Positions 57,060 through 64,000 of a stretch of DNA of 64,000 nt are shown here, one piece after another. The stretch's first letter is position 1, and each line of letters begins with the position of its first letter. The stretch covers positions 3,410,001-3,474,000 of the forward strand of contig NZ_CP053908.1 of NCBI RefSeq assembly GCF_013256625.1, written 5' to 3'. Both the position numbers and the translations under genes were made by a program. Source of the stretch: Hymenobacter sp. BRD128 (GTDB lineage: Bacteria; Bacteroidota; Bacteroidia; Cytophagales; Hymenobacteraceae). Under the pieces are notes generated by a model. It did not search any database and had not been told where the DNA came from. It was given only the letters and a program-made list of their open reading frames with translations.

Positions 57060-57644
57060 CTATGCAATGTTACAACAGGCCATCCAATTTGCCAGCCAGC
57101 GCAGGCCGTGGGTGGTGAGCAGCGCTTCGGGGTGAAACTGCACGCCGTAGAGCGGCAACGCAGTGTGGCGCAGGGCCATTAGCTCGCGGTCGGCATCGGC
57201 GGTCACGGCCAGTGGGCGCAGGCTAGCGGGCAGCGTATCGACGTCTAAGGCTAGCGAGTGGTAGCGCGTTACGGGCTGGCGCCGGGGCTGGCCAGCCAGC
57301 CAGGGGTCGTCATCGAGCAGCTCAATGTCGGTCACCTTGCCGTGCCAGGGCCGGGCCGCGCGGCGCAGGCTAGCCCCAAAAAACTCGCCCAGCGCCTGCT
57401 GGCCCAGGCACACGCCCAGCATGGGCAGCTCTTGGTGGTAAGCCTCGACAACGGCCAGCAGGTTGCCCGCCGTGGCGGGTGAGCCGGGGCCGGGCGACAG
57501 CACGATGCCCTGAAACACCAGCGCCCGCAGCTCGGCCAGCGGCACATCGTTGCGGCGCACCAGCACCTCGGCCCCCAGCTGGCGCAGGTAGTCGGCCAGC
57601 ATGTGGGTAAAGGAATCGAAGCTATCGAGCAGCAGAATTTTCAA
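57060..57644 (-). CDS. pabA: Glutamine amidotransferase, anthranilate/aminodeoxychorismate synthase component II
   Basis: 194 residues. A class I amidotransferase that supplies ammonia from glutamine to TrpE or PabB. Motifs: LLLDSFDSFTHMLADYL at the start, GIVLSPGPGSPATAGN near residue 48, the nucleophile in LGVCLGQQALGEFFGA near 78, and GVQFHPEALLTTHGLRWL near 168. Whether it is TrpG or PabA cannot be decided, as the partner subunit is not in the window. The start codon appears to be TTG; no ATG lies near. Confidence 0.88.
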   Translation of the reverse strand: MKILLLDSFDSFTHMLADYLRQLGAEVLVRRNDVPLAELRALVFQGIVLSPGPGSPATAGNLLAVVEAYHQELPMLGVCLGQQALGEFFGASLRRAARPWHGKVTDIELLDDDPWLAGQPRRQPVTRYHSLALDVDTLPASLRPLAVTADADRELMALRHTALPLYGVQFHPEALLTTHGLRWLANWMACCNIA

Positions 57645-57649
57645 GTTGA

Positions 57650-57712
57650 AATGAGGAATGAAGAAGTTAGAATGAGAAATTATGCCGCTAACAATTCTTC
57701 ATTTCTCATTCT
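57650..57712. repeat. Palindromic element upstream of cvpA stop (copy 1)
   Basis: AATGAGGAATGAAGAA (57650-57665) pairs with 57695-57710 with one mismatch; an alternative pairing is AGAATGAGAAAT (57669-57680) with 57701-57712. The same 18-base word starting AATGAGGAATG recurs at 58266, on the other side of cvpA. Confidence 0.65.
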
Positions 57713-57728
57713 ATTATTTCAAAGTAAT

Positions 57729-58250
57729 TCACATTGCCCCTTTGAGCCTAGCCAGCAGGTTTTGGGCAAAGGGCAGCACGTAGCCGGTTAGTTGCAGGGC
57801 TAGCGGCGTGGCTTTCACCACCCAGGGCAGCACTACCGAGCCGGCCGTGAGGCTGGGCGCCAGCAGCGGCAGGCCGGCCAGGGCCGTGCCGTGCAGCAGC
57901 AGGCTCAGGCCCAGCAGCCACTTAAGACCGCCGGCCGCCGCGCCCAGCAGGTGGTCGAGCACCCCCAGTGGGGTGAGGTGCACGGCCTTTTTTACCAGCC
58001 CGCCCAGCAGGTGCACGCCCCACATAATACCCACCAGCACCAGCAGGAACGATACCAGCGGCAGCATGCCCCACAGCTCGCCCAGGTAGGAGCGCACCAC
58101 CGGAATGGCCGCGCTCAGCAAGCACAGCCCACCCACTACCCCTAGCACGAAGGCCAGCAGCGACACCACCTCCAGCACCAGCCCGTGCCGGTAACCCTTG
58201 ACGGTGCCCACGGCCAGCGGCAACAGCAACAGCACGTCGAGCGGAGCCAT
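57729..58250 (-). CDS. CvpA family membrane protein
   Basis: 173 residues with four membrane spans: MAPLDVLLLLPLAVGTVKGY then RHGLVLEVVSLLAFVLGVVG, LPLVSFLLVLVGIMWGVHLL, and DHLLGAAAGGLKWLLGLSLL. This is the colicin V production/CvpA pattern. The molecular role of the family is uncertain; it affects envelope integrity and purine-linked traits in enterics. The start at the ATG ending at 58250 matches the conserved MxxLDxxLLxPL opening. Copies of the same palindromic repeat flank the gene. Confidence 0.88.
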   Translation of the reverse strand: MAPLDVLLLLPLAVGTVKGYRHGLVLEVVSLLAFVLGVVGGLCLLSAAIPVVRSYLGELWGMLPLVSFLLVLVGIMWGVHLLGGLVKKAVHLTPLGVLDHLLGAAAGGLKWLLGLSLLLHGTALAGLPLLAPSLTAGSVVLPWVVKATPLALQLTGYVLPFAQNLLARLKGAM

Positions 58251-58265
58251 GTTACAGGTATTTGG

Positions 58266-58309
58266 AATGAGGAATGAAGAAGTACTTTCTGCTAATTTTC
58301 CATTCCTCA
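58266..58309. repeat. Palindromic element upstream of cvpA (copy 2)
   Basis: The 18-base word starting AATGAGGAATG (58266-58283) matches copy 1 at 57650. Its TGAGGAATG pairs with CATTCCTCA at 58301-58309. The inside differs from copy 1. Confidence 0.6.
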
Positions 58310-58320
58310 CGCTAAGCTAA

Positions 58321-58785
58321 CTAGAAGTCTGTGTTGTTGAGCAGCATATTCACCACTTCCGAAATGCGCTTGCCGTCGGCCTGGCCGCTGAGCTCGCGGG
58401 CGGCTACGCCCATTACTTTGCCCAGGTCAGAAGGCCCTTTGGCGCCCGTGCGCTGAATAATGTCTACGAGCTTCTGCACTAGGTCGCCCTCGCTAAGCTG
58501 CTGGGGCAAGAACTCTTCGATAATGGCCAGCTCGGCCAGCTCGGTTTCTTCGAGGTCGGAGCGGAACTGCTCTTTGTAGGTAGCGGCCGACTCGCGGCGC
58601 TGTTTGGCGGCTTTGTTGAGCAGCTTCAGCTCCTGGTCGGCGCTGAGGCCGGTGGTGCTGGCGCCTTCAGCCGTTTCGGCCAGTAAAATCTGCGATTTGA
58701 TGGAGCGCAGGGCGGTGAGGCGGGTTTTGTCTTTGGCCAGCATAGCTTGCTTGATGCCGGCGTCGATGGTGTCTTTGAGAGCCAT
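58321..58785 (-). CDS. GatB/YqeY domain-containing protein
   Basis: 154 residues. The YqeY family is tied to tRNA-dependent amide transfer by its likeness to the tail of GatB. Motifs: TIDAGIKQAMLAKDKTRLTA, ALRSIKSQILLAE, KLLNKAAKQRRESAATYKEQ, EFLPQQLSEGDLVQKLVDII and GAKGPSDLGKVMGVAARELS. It has no GatA or GatB gene beside it. Confidence 0.92.
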   Translation of the reverse strand: MALKDTIDAGIKQAMLAKDKTRLTALRSIKSQILLAETAEGASTTGLSADQELKLLNKAAKQRRESAATYKEQFRSDLEETELAELAIIEEFLPQQLSEGDLVQKLVDIIQRTGAKGPSDLGKVMGVAARELSGQADGKRISEVVNMLLNNTDF

Positions 58786-58820
58786 TGGGAAAGGGAAAGA
58801 GCGGGTTAGCGCAGTAAAAA

Positions 58821-59840
58821 TTAGGAGTGAAGCCGGGATGCGGCAATAAATTGCTGCGGCTGGTCGAGGTATACGGCTAGGCGACGGGCCGTGCGGCGCA
58901 GGCCATACGGCCCCACAACCACTACCGGCTTGGCAAAGGTGAGCAACAGATTGGGGCTAGCGAATAAGAGCTTGCTCAGGCCTAGCACGCCGGAGCCCGC
59001 AGCCGGGGCTTCGTGCAGGGCTTCGGCAGCTACCAAGGCCGTGCGCGGCACGGCTAGCTCCCACACAAACCCAATGCGGAGGCGTAGCTCGTCGGGGCTC
59101 AGCAACACGGGCCGCAGGCGCACCGCCTGGGCATGGCCCAGCAAGAATACCAAGCCGTATGCATCGGCCAGCAGCAGCCAGGGCGCGAGCGCGGGGCACC
59201 AGTGCTGGGCCAGCAGGTGTACGCAGGTAGCCTCCACCACGAGCACACCCGCGGCCGTAGCCACCAGCGCCACAAAGCCCGATTCGCGGTAGCTGCTGAA
59301 GGCCGTGGCACGAATCGGTCTTTCGGGGCGGGCCCACCAGCCCAGGCCAGCATACCGCAGCACGGTGAGCTCGGCCAGCAGCAGTTCGCCCACCGCGCCC
59401 AGCGAGCGCATGGCGGCCTGGGCGCTAGGCCACACGTGGGGCTCCCGGGCGTAGGCCGCTCGGTAGGTATGCACCAAGCGGCGGGCCCGAGTGGCGGCTA
59501 GCCCCAGGGCCGCAGCTTCGAGCAACGCGGGCAGCAGGCGCAGGGCGCGCAACGGGGCCTGCTGGGCCGCAGGCAGCAGCCAGCTAGCTAGCCCTAAACA
59601 CGCCCCCAGCACGGCTACCAGGCTGGTAAGAGGCAGGCGATAGGGCCGCATCACTAGGAAATAGAATAGCAGCGGCAAACAAACTAGCAGGTCAAAGGCT
59701 ACCCCCACGGGCAGGGCCGGGCGCTGGCTGAAGACAGGCTGGTGAATGACAAGGTTTTCGATACCCAGCAGCAGGCTGGCCAGCGCCCCGAACCATAGCA
59801 ATGGGCCCAGGCGAACGGGTGGGCGCAACGAACTAGTCAT
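58821..59840 (-). CDS. Hypothetical multi-span membrane protein
   Basis: 339 residues, not recognised. About six membrane spans: LLWFGALASLLLGIENLVIH, VAFDLLVCLPLLFYFLVM, SLVAVLGACLGLASWLLPA and LLPALLEAAALGLAATRA in the first half, FVALVATAAGVLVVEATCVH and LAPWLLLADAYGLVFLLGHA in the second. A soluble C-terminal part of about 90 residues follows (IGFVWELAVPRTALVAAEAL, LTFAKPVVVVGPYGLRRTAR). The look is that of hypothetical proteins found across Hymenobacter. No functional clue comes from the neighbours. Confidence 0.6.
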   Translation of the reverse strand: MTSSLRPPVRLGPLLWFGALASLLLGIENLVIHQPVFSQRPALPVGVAFDLLVCLPLLFYFLVMRPYRLPLTSLVAVLGACLGLASWLLPAAQQAPLRALRLLPALLEAAALGLAATRARRLVHTYRAAYAREPHVWPSAQAAMRSLGAVGELLLAELTVLRYAGLGWWARPERPIRATAFSSYRESGFVALVATAAGVLVVEATCVHLLAQHWCPALAPWLLLADAYGLVFLLGHAQAVRLRPVLLSPDELRLRIGFVWELAVPRTALVAAEALHEAPAAGSGVLGLSKLLFASPNLLLTFAKPVVVVGPYGLRRTARRLAVYLDQPQQFIAASRLHS

Positions 59841-60000
59841 GGGCAGCGTGGTTTAGGGAGGAAAAAGTCAGGCGGCGCAGCGGCCCGGCAAAGGTACCTT
59901 GCACTGCTGCGCCGCCCTAGCCTGCCCGCCGCGCCCACTTACGTAGCCAGCTTGGCGCCGCCAAGCGCATCCGTTAAATCTGTTTAATCTGTTTGAATCT

Positions 60001-60723
60001 GTGGTCAAGCTAAGCGTTAACATCAACAAAATTGCCACGCTGCGCAACGCGCGCGGCCTGCACGCCCGCCCCGACTTGCTGCAAGCCGCTCGCGACATCG
60101 AGCGCTTTGGGGCCGAAGGTATTACGGTGCACCCGCGCCCCGATGAGCGCCACATTCGCTATGACGACGTGCGCAACCTGAAGAGCATCGTGACCACCGA
60201 GCTAAACGTGGAGGGTAATCCCACGCCCGACTTCCTGGCCCTGTGCCGCGAGGTGCGCCCCGAGCAGGTGACGCTGGTGCCCGACGCCCCCGACGCCATT
60301 ACTTCCAATGCCGGCTGGAATGTCATTCAGCACCAAGGCTTTCTGCGCGAGGTAGTGGCCGAGCTTAAGGGCTACGGTGCCCGCGTCAGTATTTTCCTCG
60401 ACCCCGACCCTAGCCTGGTCGATGCCGCCGCCCACACCGGCACCGACCGCGTGGAGCTCTATACCGAAGCCTACGCCCGTTACTACGCCGCCGACCGCGC
60501 CGCCGCCGTGCTGCCCTACCGCGACACCGCCCGCGCCGCCGTGGCCGCCGGCCTGGGCCTGAATGCTGGCCACGACCTCGACCTCGACAACCTAGCCTAC
60601 CTAGCCCAGGAGCTGCCCGGCTTGCAGGAAGTGAGCATCGGCCACGCGCTGGTGGCCGATGCGCTGTATCTGGGCCTAGAAAACACGGTGCAGCTGTATA
60701 AGCGGCAACTGCGGCAGGGCTAG
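60001..60723 (+). CDS. pdxJ: Pyridoxine 5'-phosphate synthase PdxJ
   Basis: 240 residues. PdxJ joins 1-deoxyxylulose-5-phosphate and 3-amino-2-oxopropyl phosphate in vitamin B6 synthesis. Family features: [16 protein letters not shown] at the start, [20 protein letters not shown] near 38, TELNVEGNP near 67, [20 protein letters not shown] near 98 and [20 protein letters not shown] near 190, ending in [19 protein letters not shown]. The start codon is GTG, three residues before LSVNIN, as expected for the family. Confidence 0.95.
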   Translation: MVKLSVNINKIATLRNARGLHARPDLLQAARDIERFGAEGITVHPRPDERHIRYDDVRNLKSIVTTELNVEGNPTPDFLALCREVRPEQVTLVPDAPDAITSNAGWNVIQHQGFLREVVAELKGYGARVSIFLDPDPSLVDAAAHTGTDRVELYTEAYARYYAADRAAAVLPYRDTARAAVAAGLGLNAGHDLDLDNLAYLAQELPGLQEVSIGHALVADALYLGLENTVQLYKRQLRQG

Positions 60724-60827
60724 CGGCGGGCGCCCAGTCAAAGTAAGAGATTGGCGAAAAGCAGCACCTAACCGGCTGGCTTCACCAGCCTTTCACCCGC
60801 TGGGCTTGCCGGCCCCTGGCTGGGCCG

Positions 60828-60835
60828 TAACTTGC
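60828..60835 (+). promoter_or_regulatory. Possible -7 element (TAACTTGC) of the lipoprotein gene
   Basis: TAACTTGC covers the TTG at 60832 that would otherwise be a start, and lies 26 bases before the preferred GTG at 60862. Confidence 0.35.
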
Positions 60836-60861
60836 GCCCTCATTTACCTATCTCAACTGTA

Positions 60862-61890
60862 GTGCGTTCACGTTTTTATTCGGCTTGGCGCGGCGCGCTG
60901 GGCCTGGGGCTGCTGGCCAGCCTGGGCCTTTCGGCCTGCAACCGCTCGGGGCAAGGCGAAGCGGCCACCGACAAAACCGACACCCTAGCCGCCGCCAACA
61001 AGCCGGCCCCCGTCGATACCCTGAAGCTTAAGCGCCTGGCCATGCAGCGCGACTCGCTCAAGGCCGACAGCATTGCCAAGAAAACCGGCCAGCTGCCGGG
61101 CTCACTGCTGCCGGGCCACCGCATTGTGGCGTTTTACGGCAACATTCGCTCGAAGGGCATGGGTATTCTGGGCCGCGAGCCCAAGGCCCAGATGATGCGC
61201 AAGTTCGACGGTGTGCTGAAGGAGTGGCAGGCCGCCGACCCTAGCCTACCCGTGCTGCCGGCTTTTCACAGCGTGACCATCACGGCGCAGGGCGCGCCGG
61301 GCGCCGATGGCAAGTGGCGCCTCATGAACTCGAAAAGCACCATCGAGGAAACCCGCGCCTGGGCCCGGGAGAAAAATGCCATTTTGTTTCTGGATGTGCA
61401 GGTGGGCTGGAGCGACCTCGCCCACGAGTTGCCCAAGCTCACCGAATACCTCAAGGACCCGATGGTGCACCTGGGCATCGACCCCGAATTTGCGCTGGGT
61501 ACTATGCACGTGCGGCCCAACAAGAAAATCGGCACCTACGACGCCAAAGACGTGAATTTTGCCATCAACTTCCTGGCCCGCATCGTGAGCGAAAACCACC
61601 TGCCGCCCAAGATTCTGATGGTGCACCGCTTCACTCGCAAGATGGTGACCAACGTTAAGAATATCAAGCTGGACCCGCGCGTGCAGGTAGTGATGGATAT
61701 GGACGGCTGGGGCGACCCTACTCTCAAAAAGGATTCGTACAAAGCTTACATCGAGAAGGAGCCCGTGCAGTTTACCGGCTTCAAGCTCTTCTACGAATAC
61801 GACATCAAGCCCAAGCCGCACCACATGATGACGCCTCCCGAGGTGCTGGCCCAGCTCAACCCCAAGCCGCTTTACATTCAGTATCAATAG
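60862..61890 (+). CDS. Lipoprotein of unknown function, possible TIM-barrel hydrolase-like
   Basis: 342 residues from the GTG at 60862. A lipobox (LLASLGLSAC) marks a lipoprotein; a Lys/Asp-rich linker follows. The main domain starts RIVAFYGNIRSKGMGILG and continues VLPAFHSVTITAQGAPG, NAILFLDVQVGWSDLAHELP, HLGIDPEFALG, ILMVHRFTRKMV and VQVVMDMDGWGDP. The regular strand-helix order and acidic strand ends (FLDVQVG, LGIDPEF, MDMDGWG) suggest a TIM-barrel of the glycosidase kind, but I do not recognise a family. It has its own promoter word and terminator. Confidence 0.65.
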   Translation: MRSRFYSAWRGALGLGLLASLGLSACNRSGQGEAATDKTDTLAAANKPAPVDTLKLKRLAMQRDSLKADSIAKKTGQLPGSLLPGHRIVAFYGNIRSKGMGILGREPKAQMMRKFDGVLKEWQAADPSLPVLPAFHSVTITAQGAPGADGKWRLMNSKSTIEETRAWAREKNAILFLDVQVGWSDLAHELPKLTEYLKDPMVHLGIDPEFALGTMHVRPNKKIGTYDAKDVNFAINFLARIVSENHLPPKILMVHRFTRKMVTNVKNIKLDPRVQVVMDMDGWGDPTLKKDSYKAYIEKEPVQFTGFKLFYEYDIKPKPHHMMTPPEVLAQLNPKPLYIQYQ

Positions 61891-61913
61891 GCGCGGGACT
61901 AGCCCTGGCACCT

Positions 61914-61952
61914 AAAAAAGGCTTCCGGCATAATGCCGGAAGCCTTTTTTTT
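61914..61952 (+). terminator. Terminator after the lipoprotein gene
   Basis: AAAAAAGGCTTCCGGCA pairs with TGCCGGAAGCCTTTTTT around aa, followed by more T. It lies between convergent genes. Confidence 0.88.
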
Positions 61953-62023
61953 ATAACCTAGCGCCTAATAATCGTCACCTAAGTAAGCCACGTAAATAGG
62001 CTTTTGCAAAACGCGGGCCAGAA

Positions 62024-63595
62024 TTAGTGGGCCGCATTGAGGTCGATTTTCTCGCCCACTTTCGGGCGCTTGACCAGCAAAATGAGCGGCACACAGGCCA
62101 GGAAGAAGAAGCCGAGCGCGTAGAAAATCTCGGTGTAGGTGATGAGCGACACCTGCTTCATCAGGGTGCCTTCGAGGGCAGCGTAGGCGGCTTGCTTGGC
62201 TTGGTCGAGGGCTAGCCCCTTGTTGAGAAAGCTCTGGGTGAAGGCCTGCACGCGCTGGGCCGTTTCGGTATTGTAGAGCGAGATATTGGGCAGCAGGGCC
62301 ACGCGGTTGTTCTGGATGCTGCGCTCGAGGTAAGTACCCACGATGGCCACGCCAAACGAGCCGCCGAGCTGGCGAATCATGCCGGTGAGGCCGGCGGCCT
62401 GCCCGGCATCGCGCCCTTGCAGGCCGGCCAGGCTCATGGTGGTGATGGGCATAAAAATCAACCCTAGCCCCACGCCGCGCACGATGAGTGGCCAAAAGAA
62501 GTCGTGCTCGCCGGCCGTGGGCGAAATGCGGCTGCCCATCCAGAACGTGAAGCCGAAGAAGATGGCGAAGCCCACCGGCAGCATAAATTTCTGGGGCACG
62601 CCGGCCATCAGCATCCGGCCCACAATGGGCATCATCAGGCCCGAAGCCAGGGCGCCGGGCAACAGTATCCAGCCCGTTTGCTCGGCCGAGAAGCCCAGGA
62701 TGCGCTGGGTGAAAATCGGAAACACAAACACCGAGGCAAACAGCCCGAAGCCCAGCACGAACGACAGAAAAGCGCCTACGGCCAGGTTGCGGCTCTTGGC
62801 CAGCACCCGCAGGTCCACAATCGGGGCCTTGGCCGTGAGCTCGCGCCACACGAAGCCAATGAGCCCGACGGCCGCTAGCCCGGTAAAGAGCTTAATAATG
62901 TTGTCGTCGAACCAGTCGTTGGTTTCACCCTGCTCCAGCACGTATTGCAGTGAGCCCACGCCCAGTATCAGCAGGCCGATACCGGCCCAGTCGATGTCGC
63001 GCAGCGGCCGCGGAATGGCATTTTTGATGCGCTCGGGGTCGCGGATAAACAGGATGGTGAAGATGCTAGCCAGAATGCCCACCGGCACGTTCACGTAAAA
63101 AATCCAGGGCCAGGAGTAGTTTTCTACGATGTAGCCGCCCAGGGTTGGGCCGATGGTGGGGCCGATAATCACACCCATGCCGAACAGCGCCTGCCCTAGC
63201 GGCAACTGCTTGGGCGGGAAGGTGTCAATCAGAATGGCCTGCGAAGTCGCCATCAGGGCTCCGCCACCCACGCCCTGGATAAAGCGGAAAATAACCAGCT
63301 CGGGCAGCGTGGTGCTTTGGCCGCAGGCCATGGAGGCCAGCGTAAATAAAATGACCGAGGCCAGGTAATAGTTTTTGCGCCCGAACTGCTCGGCCAGGAA
63401 GCCGGTCATCGGAATCACAATCACGTTGGCAATGGCGTAAGAGGCAATTACCCAGCTCACTTCCTGCTGCGTGGCCGAGAGGTTGCCCATCATCTGGGTC
63501 AGGGCCACGTTCACGATGCTGGTGTCAATGAGCTCCAGCAAGCAGCAGAAAACTACCGTCACGACGATAATCCACTTTCTAAATCCGGTTTCCAT
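62024..63595 (-). CDS. MFS transporter, DHA2 family (EmrB/QacA type)
   Basis: 523 residues and fourteen membrane spans. Signatures: LLELIDTSIVNVALTQMMGN (motif D1 of DHA2), ASYAIANVIVIPMTGFLAEQ with FGRKNYYLAS, FIQGVGGGALMATSQAILID, and GVIIGPTIGPTLGGYIVENY with SWPWIFYVNVPVG. It exports drugs or fatty-acid-like compounds with an EmrA-type periplasmic adaptor. That adaptor gene lies immediately upstream on the same strand (63731-64000, cut by the window edge), so the two form an operon. Confidence 0.93.
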   Translation of the reverse strand: METGFRKWIIVVTVVFCCLLELIDTSIVNVALTQMMGNLSATQQEVSWVIASYAIANVIVIPMTGFLAEQFGRKNYYLASVILFTLASMACGQSTTLPELVIFRFIQGVGGGALMATSQAILIDTFPPKQLPLGQALFGMGVIIGPTIGPTLGGYIVENYSWPWIFYVNVPVGILASIFTILFIRDPERIKNAIPRPLRDIDWAGIGLLILGVGSLQYVLEQGETNDWFDDNIIKLFTGLAAVGLIGFVWRELTAKAPIVDLRVLAKSRNLAVGAFLSFVLGFGLFASVFVFPIFTQRILGFSAEQTGWILLPGALASGLMMPIVGRMLMAGVPQKFMLPVGFAIFFGFTFWMGSRISPTAGEHDFFWPLIVRGVGLGLIFMPITTMSLAGLQGRDAGQAAGLTGMIRQLGGSFGVAIVGTYLERSIQNNRVALLPNISLYNTETAQRVQAFTQSFLNKGLALDQAKQAAYAALEGTLMKQVSLITYTEIFYALGFFFLACVPLILLVKRPKVGEKIDLNAAH

Positions 63596-63629
63596 AGTAC
63601 TTATTTAGCTAGTACTGAATGTATAAAAT

Positions 63630-63722
63630 TTGGCATTGCGAGCGCAGCGAAGCAATCGCATCCGAACAGCACCCGAACGATTTCGTTCTGGGGCGATTGC
63701 TTCGCTGCGCTCGCAATGCCAA
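63630..63722. repeat. Palindromic element with 30-bp perfect arms
   Basis: The arm 63630-63659 (TTGGCATTGCGAGCGCAGCG...) is the exact reverse complement of 63693-63722, with a 33-base loop. It lies between the EmrA-like stop and the EmrB-like start, so it is transcribed within that operon and would fold into a very long hairpin. From memory, words such as GCGAGCGCAGCGAAGCAATC recur in Cytophagales genomes; copies cannot be checked here. Confidence 0.8.
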
Positions 63723-63730
63723 AATGGGCC

Positions 63731-64000
63731 TTACTTCACCGCCACGATGGCATTTACGCTCATGCCGGTGCGCAGCGGGTGGGCGGGGTCTTCTTTGTTG
63801 AGCACGATTTTTACGGGCACGCGCTGGGTTACTTTCACAAAGTTGCCGGTCGAGTTGTCGGGGGGCAGCAGCGCAAAGCGGGCACCCGTAGCCGCCGACA
63901 GCGACTCGATGTGGCCATCAAATTCTTCGTTCGGGTAGGCATCCACTTCGAGTTTCACCGGCTGGCCCACTTTCATGTTTTCAAGCTGGGTTTCCTTGAA
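63731..64000 (-). CDS. HlyD/EmrA family membrane fusion protein, C-terminal fragment
   Basis: The last 89 residues are visible, in frame to the window edge. They read FKETQLENMKVGQPVKLEVD, then AYPNEEFDGHIESLSAATGA, a Pro/Asp segment and FVKVTQRVPVKIVLNKEDP, ending TGMSVNAIVAVK: the beta-barrel and membrane-proximal end of EmrA-type adaptors. It should bridge the DHA2 transporter downstream to an outer-membrane channel. The start lies outside the window. Confidence 0.9.
   Translation of the reverse strand, partial: FKETQLENMKVGQPVKLEVDAYPNEEFDGHIESLSAATGARFALLPPDNSTGNFVKVTQRVPVKIVLNKEDPAHPLRTGMSVNAIVAVK

Noticed and set aside
1-64000. tRNA, rRNA, tmRNA or known riboswitches
   Set aside because: None was recognised by eye on either strand; a covariance-model scan would be needed to exclude them fully.

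Overview
The window looks like chromosomal DNA from a GC-rich Bacteroidota of the Cytophagales, most probably Hymenobacter or a close relative. Four things point there: a giant secreted protein with a type IX secretion (T9SS) sorting tail, an ExbB-ExbD-ExbD-TonB-PstS-TPR cluster, a CBS-nadK-DUF6089-uppS-bamA-skp-skp cluster, and promoter-like words of the TAnnTTTG type without Shine-Dalgarno sequences. The genus is an inference; no rRNA or tRNA gene was seen.

Layout. 1-5200: end of an SDR gene, a long non-coding stretch with hairpins and short repeats, a TetR regulator, a divergent HxlR/SDR pair, a MATE exporter and a PAP2-like membrane phosphatase. 5.3-10.9 kb: an M20 amidohydrolase, a beta-barrel protein, a DPE2-type 4-alpha-glucanotransferase and a small lipoprotein. 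11.5-19.0 kb: one 2495-residue T9SS-secreted repeat protein. 19.1-26.5 kb: a molybdenum island with moaC on one strand and, on the other, a ModE-like regulator, a small sulfite-oxidase-fold protein, a TonB-dependent receptor, moeB, moaA, moaD and moaE. A near-textbook ModE palindrome lies just before the second gene. 26.6-31.8 kb: a frameshifted thioredoxin-reductase-like gene, a small unknown, an MFS exporter, a PepSY membrane protein and a helix-hairpin-helix protein. 31.9-37.2 kb: a cysteine desulfurase whose upstream region is interrupted by a complete insertion sequence (15-bp ends, 4-bp target duplication), then glmM and mazG. 37.6-44.8 kb: the exbB/exbD/exbD/tonB/tonB/pstS-like/TPR energy-transduction cluster, with the first tonB broken by one base in a C8 run. 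44.9-56.0 kb: an rluD-type synthase and the outer-membrane biogenesis cluster (two skp-like chaperones, bamA, uppS, two DUF6089 proteins, nadK, a BamA/TamA-like barrel, a CBS protein). 56.1-64.0 kb: hydrolase, pabA/trpG-type amidotransferase, cvpA, yqeY, two unknowns, pdxJ, and an EmrB/EmrA-type drug exporter pair cut by the window end.

How the parts fit. The TonB/ExbBD cluster would power the TonB-dependent receptor of the molybdenum island, and the Bam cluster would assemble that receptor and the other barrels. The most interesting unit is the molybdenum island. It suggests TonB-dependent molybdate (or chelated molybdate) uptake, coupled to molybdopterin synthesis and controlled by a short ModE that lacks the usual molybdate-binding domain. 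That function is a hypothesis built from gene content and the operator, not a demonstrated fact.

Intergenic DNA carries several unrelated long palindromes, some in pairs. Two homopolymer frameshifts (G5 and C8) could be sequencing errors or real switches.
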